Shown here in pieces: positions 36,694 through 38,784 of a stretch of DNA of 38,784 nt. Numbering within the stretch: position 1 is the first letter of the stretch; the number at the start of each line of letters is the position of its first letter. The DNA is from Merismopedia glauca CCAP 1448/3 (GTDB taxonomy: Bacteria > Cyanobacteriota > Cyanobacteriia > Cyanobacteriales > CCAP-1448): assembly GCF_003003775.1 (NCBI RefSeq), contig NZ_PVWJ01000042.1, positions 1 to 38,784 of the forward strand. The letters are read 5' to 3'. The notes under the pieces were generated by a model that saw nothing but the letters and a program-made list of their open reading frames with translations, was not told the origin of the DNA and did not search any database. Both the position numbers and the translations under genes were made by a program.

Positions 36694-38709
36694 ATGTCTC
36701 AAATGTTAAATAATCGGTATTTAATTATTCAACAACTAGGTTCAGGCGGGTTTGGAGATACATTTATCGCCGAAGATGTCCAAATTCCTTCTAGAAGAAA
36801 GTGTGTTATTAAACTCCTCAAAGCAGTTACCCAAAATCCCCAACTATCACAATTAATTCAGCAAAGATTTCAAAGAGAAGCTGCCTTATTAGAAGATTTA
36901 GGTCGTCACAGCCAAATTCCTACTCTCTACGCTTATTTCCAAGAAGCCAGCCAGTTTTATTTAGTCCAAGAACTGATAGAAGGTAAAACCCTTAGTAATA
37001 AAATAGCTCAAGAAGGCTTGATGAATGAAAATGCCGTGCGAGATTTCCTGAAAAATATCTTGCCAGTATTGAATTTTGTCCATAATAAACGAATTGTTCA
37101 CAGAGACATCAAACCTGATAATATTATTGTTCGTTATAGCGATGGGATGCCCGTTTTAATTGACTTCGGAGCAGTTAAAGAATCTCTCGGTACGGTAGTC
37201 AATTCTCAAGGACAAGCTGCTAGTTCCATTGTTATTGGTACGCCAGGATTTATGCCTTCCGAGCAAGCGGCTGGCAGACCAGTTTTTAGTAGCGACTTGT
37301 ATAGTATCGCTTTAACAGCTATTTACCTACTTACAGGTAAAATGCCCCAAGAATTGGATGTAGATCCTCGAAATGGAGAAATCCTCTGGCGACAGTATGC
37401 GCCTCATGTTACTCCAGTTTTAGCTGGAGTCTTAGATAGAGCAATTCAATCTCATGCGCGGGAAAGATTTGCTAGCGCTAGAGAAATGCTTGATGCATTG
37501 CAATCTGGGAATATTTACCCAGCTTCCCCTTCAGTGGGAGATGTTCCTCCCACAGTAATTGGAACACAGCAAGCTAACTCGGTTCCACCTCCAAACTACA
37601 ATGCTCAACCTTCTTATCAAGTTCCCCCAACGGTAGTTCCCACACCGCAACCGCAAGGCTATCAGCAACCTGGTTATCCCACACCGCAACCGCAAGGCTA
37701 TCAACAACCTGGTTATCCCACACCTCAACCGCAAGGCTATCAACAACCTGGTTATCCAGTCAACCAATATCAACAATCAGGTTTGGTGGGTGGAGGTGGT
37801 ACGTTCAATACTTCAGCACCTGTTCCCGCAGAAATTCAAGGATGGAACTGGGGAGCATTCCTGATGTCAGGTTTATGGTGTTTACCTAACCAAGTTTGGA
37901 TTGGATTACTGTCATGGATTCCCTATGTAGGTATACCTATGCCATTTATTTTAGGTGCTAAAGGAAATGTTTGGGCTTGGAGAAGTCGTCAGTGGCGTAG
38001 CGTGGAACAATTCAAAGCTCATCAAAGGGGTTGGGCGATCGCTGGTATAATTACTTGGTCTAGTTTATTCGCAATTTTCATCATTTTAGCTGCTATTGGT
38101 TCACAAGATGGAAAAAACAACAATTCTGGTAGTTCTAATGTAAGTACGACTGAAAATAGCTCTCCCACGCCTCAAGCTAGTATTTCTCCTAACCCATCAA
38201 TATCTGGAGATAGAGAAACTTTACCTGTAGAAATAGGTCAATTAGAAGCTTATAGATATAAAACCGGTTTATTTTCCCTTGATATACCTCAAGGCTGGAC
38301 TTTGAAAGAACAAAGTACTAGCCAACAGATATTTGTGGGATGGCAAGATAAAAATGAGAATGGAGCTATTTTCGTCATTGTGGGGCAAAATGCCGAGAAA
38401 CTCACGGATGAAGGACTAGGAAATAAACTTAAGGACTATATAAATTCAAGTTTTAACACTGATGGTTTAAAAGTAGAGTCTACAGATTTACCTGTTAAGC
38501 AGCCTAATGGTTCGGTGAGAGTTTCTTTTGCTTTAAGAGATAAATCTCTGAATGTGTTGTTGACGGGAAATGGCTTTATCGAGCAAGAAAACAACAAATT
38601 GTCGTACTTCTTGGTATTTGTTCCTCAATCTCAATATAGCAAACTCTTACCTTCTATTAATATGGTGATTGCTAGTTATACTTTATATGGTGCTGCTCCT
38701 CTAAAATAA
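36694..38709 (+). CDS. Ser/Thr protein kinase with Pro/Gln repeat linker and C-terminal PsbP/DUF1795-like domain
   Basis: The 671-residue product has a full kinase domain (about 7-270): GSGGFGDTF, Lys40, HRDIKPDN with Asp138, DFG 157-159. A linker of three exact 13-residue TPQPQGYQQPGYP-type units follows (317-355), then a DUF2628-like membrane portion of two or three helices (about 384-470; WNWGAFLMSGLWCL, GWAIAGIITWSSLFAIF). After a Ser/Thr/Asn-rich spacer, a C-terminal domain (about 515-671) begins YKTGLFSLDIPQGWTLKEQ, the opening typical of PsbP/DUF1795-like folds. The tail probably lies outside the membrane. It is a paralogue of the kinase upstream with a different sensor. The gene is complete, ending just before a heptamer tract. 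Confidence 0.88.
   Translation: MSQMLNNRYLIIQQLGSGGFGDTFIAEDVQIPSRRKCVIKLLKAVTQNPQLSQLIQQRFQREAALLEDLGRHSQIPTLYAYFQEASQFYLVQELIEGKTLSNKIAQEGLMNENAVRDFLKNILPVLNFVHNKRIVHRDIKPDNIIVRYSDGMPVLIDFGAVKESLGTVVNSQGQAASSIVIGTPGFMPSEQAAGRPVFSSDLYSIALTAIYLLTGKMPQELDVDPRNGEILWRQYAPHVTPVLAGVLDRAIQSHARERFASAREMLDALQSGNIYPASPSVGDVPPTVIGTQQANSVPPPNYNAQPSYQVPPTVVPTPQPQGYQQPGYPTPQPQGYQQPGYPTPQPQGYQQPGYPVNQYQQSGLVGGGGTFNTSAPVPAEIQGWNWGAFLMSGLWCLPNQVWIGLLSWIPYVGIPMPFILGAKGNVWAWRSRQWRSVEQFKAHQRGWAIAGIITWSSLFAIFIILAAIGSQDGKNNNSGSSNVSTTENSSPTPQASISPNPSISGDRETLPVEIGQLEAYRYKTGLFSLDIPQGWTLKEQSTSQQIFVGWQDKNENGAIFVIVGQNAEKLTDEGLGNKLKDYINSSFNTDGLKVESTDLPVKQPNGSVRVSFALRDKSLNVLLTGNGFIEQENNKLSYFLVFVPQSQYSKLLPSINMVIASYTLYGAAPLK
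37642..37758 (+). repeat. In-frame 39-bp tandem repeat, three units
   Basis: Three adjacent 39-bp units encode TPQPQGYQQPGYP. They differ from each other by only a few bases, so they arose recently. The unit number is likely to vary between strains and sets the linker length between kinase and membrane part. Confidence 0.9.
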
Positions 38710-38784
38710 GGAAGAAGGAAGAAGGAAGAAGGAAGAAGGAAGAAGGAAGAAGGAAGAAGGAAGAAGGAAGAAGGAAGAAGGAAG
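38710..38784. repeat. Heptanucleotide tandem repeat, GGAAGAA x 10.7, at the window end
   Basis: Perfect GGAAGAA units begin at the base after the kinase stop codon and run to the last base given, so the full length is unknown. A related short run follows the CbbY-like gene (about 7422-7436), and its complement precedes the restriction gene. Confidence 0.95.

Overview
The window is chromosomal DNA from a cyanobacterium. The octamer GCGATCGC (HIP1) occurs throughout, inside and between genes. Heptanucleotide tandem repeats of the kind known from filamentous cyanobacteria lie in many intergenic gaps, and several gene families are typically cyanobacterial (DUF2808, SmtA-type metallothionein, Uma2/DUF820, kinases with a C-terminal extracytoplasmic domain). 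Housekeeping genes (rplY, pnp, ligA, tRNA-Phe) are mixed with accessory genes and small-element debris. I cannot name the species.

Layout. 1-7.4 kb: a corrinoid adenosyltransferase-like protein with two fused P-loop domains (minus strand); a secreted galactose/glyoxal-oxidase-type copper radical oxidase with a ricin-type lectin tail; a MITE-like element; an ABC-2 permease; a small M50 protease; LarE; and a CbbY-like HAD phosphatase. 7.4-8.0 kb: two tandem copies of a structured module of about 230-260 bp. Their flanks are conserved but the central hairpin has been completely exchanged. They sit in a convergent gap and end exactly at the stop codon of the next gene. 8.0-12.8 kb: a two-gene minus-strand operon, WGR-HEAT protein then SWIM zinc-finger protein, resembling part of the MolR/Yeh-type WGR-SWIM-MoxR-VWA systems. 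13.0-16.3 kb: rplY and pnp, divergent.

16.4-20.4 kb is a decayed region. It holds an unknown 311-aa protein, the 3' end of a group II intron (domains V and VI recognisable) next to a coiled-coil gene remnant, an Fe-S thioredoxin-like ferredoxin, a serine-protease start joined out of frame to a headless DUF2808 gene, and a DM13 lipoprotein. 20.6-24.1 kb: a previously uncalled 53-aa basic protein, a nucleotide-sugar epimerase and ligA. 24.2-31.9 kb is an accessory/defence-like stretch: hicBA, two Uma2 nucleases, a 1269-aa type IIG restriction-modification protein, a DUF6883 remnant fused to a DUF4926 gene, a metallothionein gene (also uncalled) with its SmtB-type repressor and operator, tRNA-Phe and a third Uma2 gene. 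32.5-38.8 kb: fumarylacetoacetase, another MITE copy, an OmpR-family regulator divergent from two tandem Ser/Thr kinases, and a GGAAGAA tract that runs off the window end.

The strongest candidates for something not yet described are the tandem modules with exchanged hairpins at 7451-7984. Next come the WGR-SWIM pair they abut, the copper radical oxidase-lectin, and the co-directional smtA-smtB arrangement. All functional statements rest on motif reading; no database search was possible.
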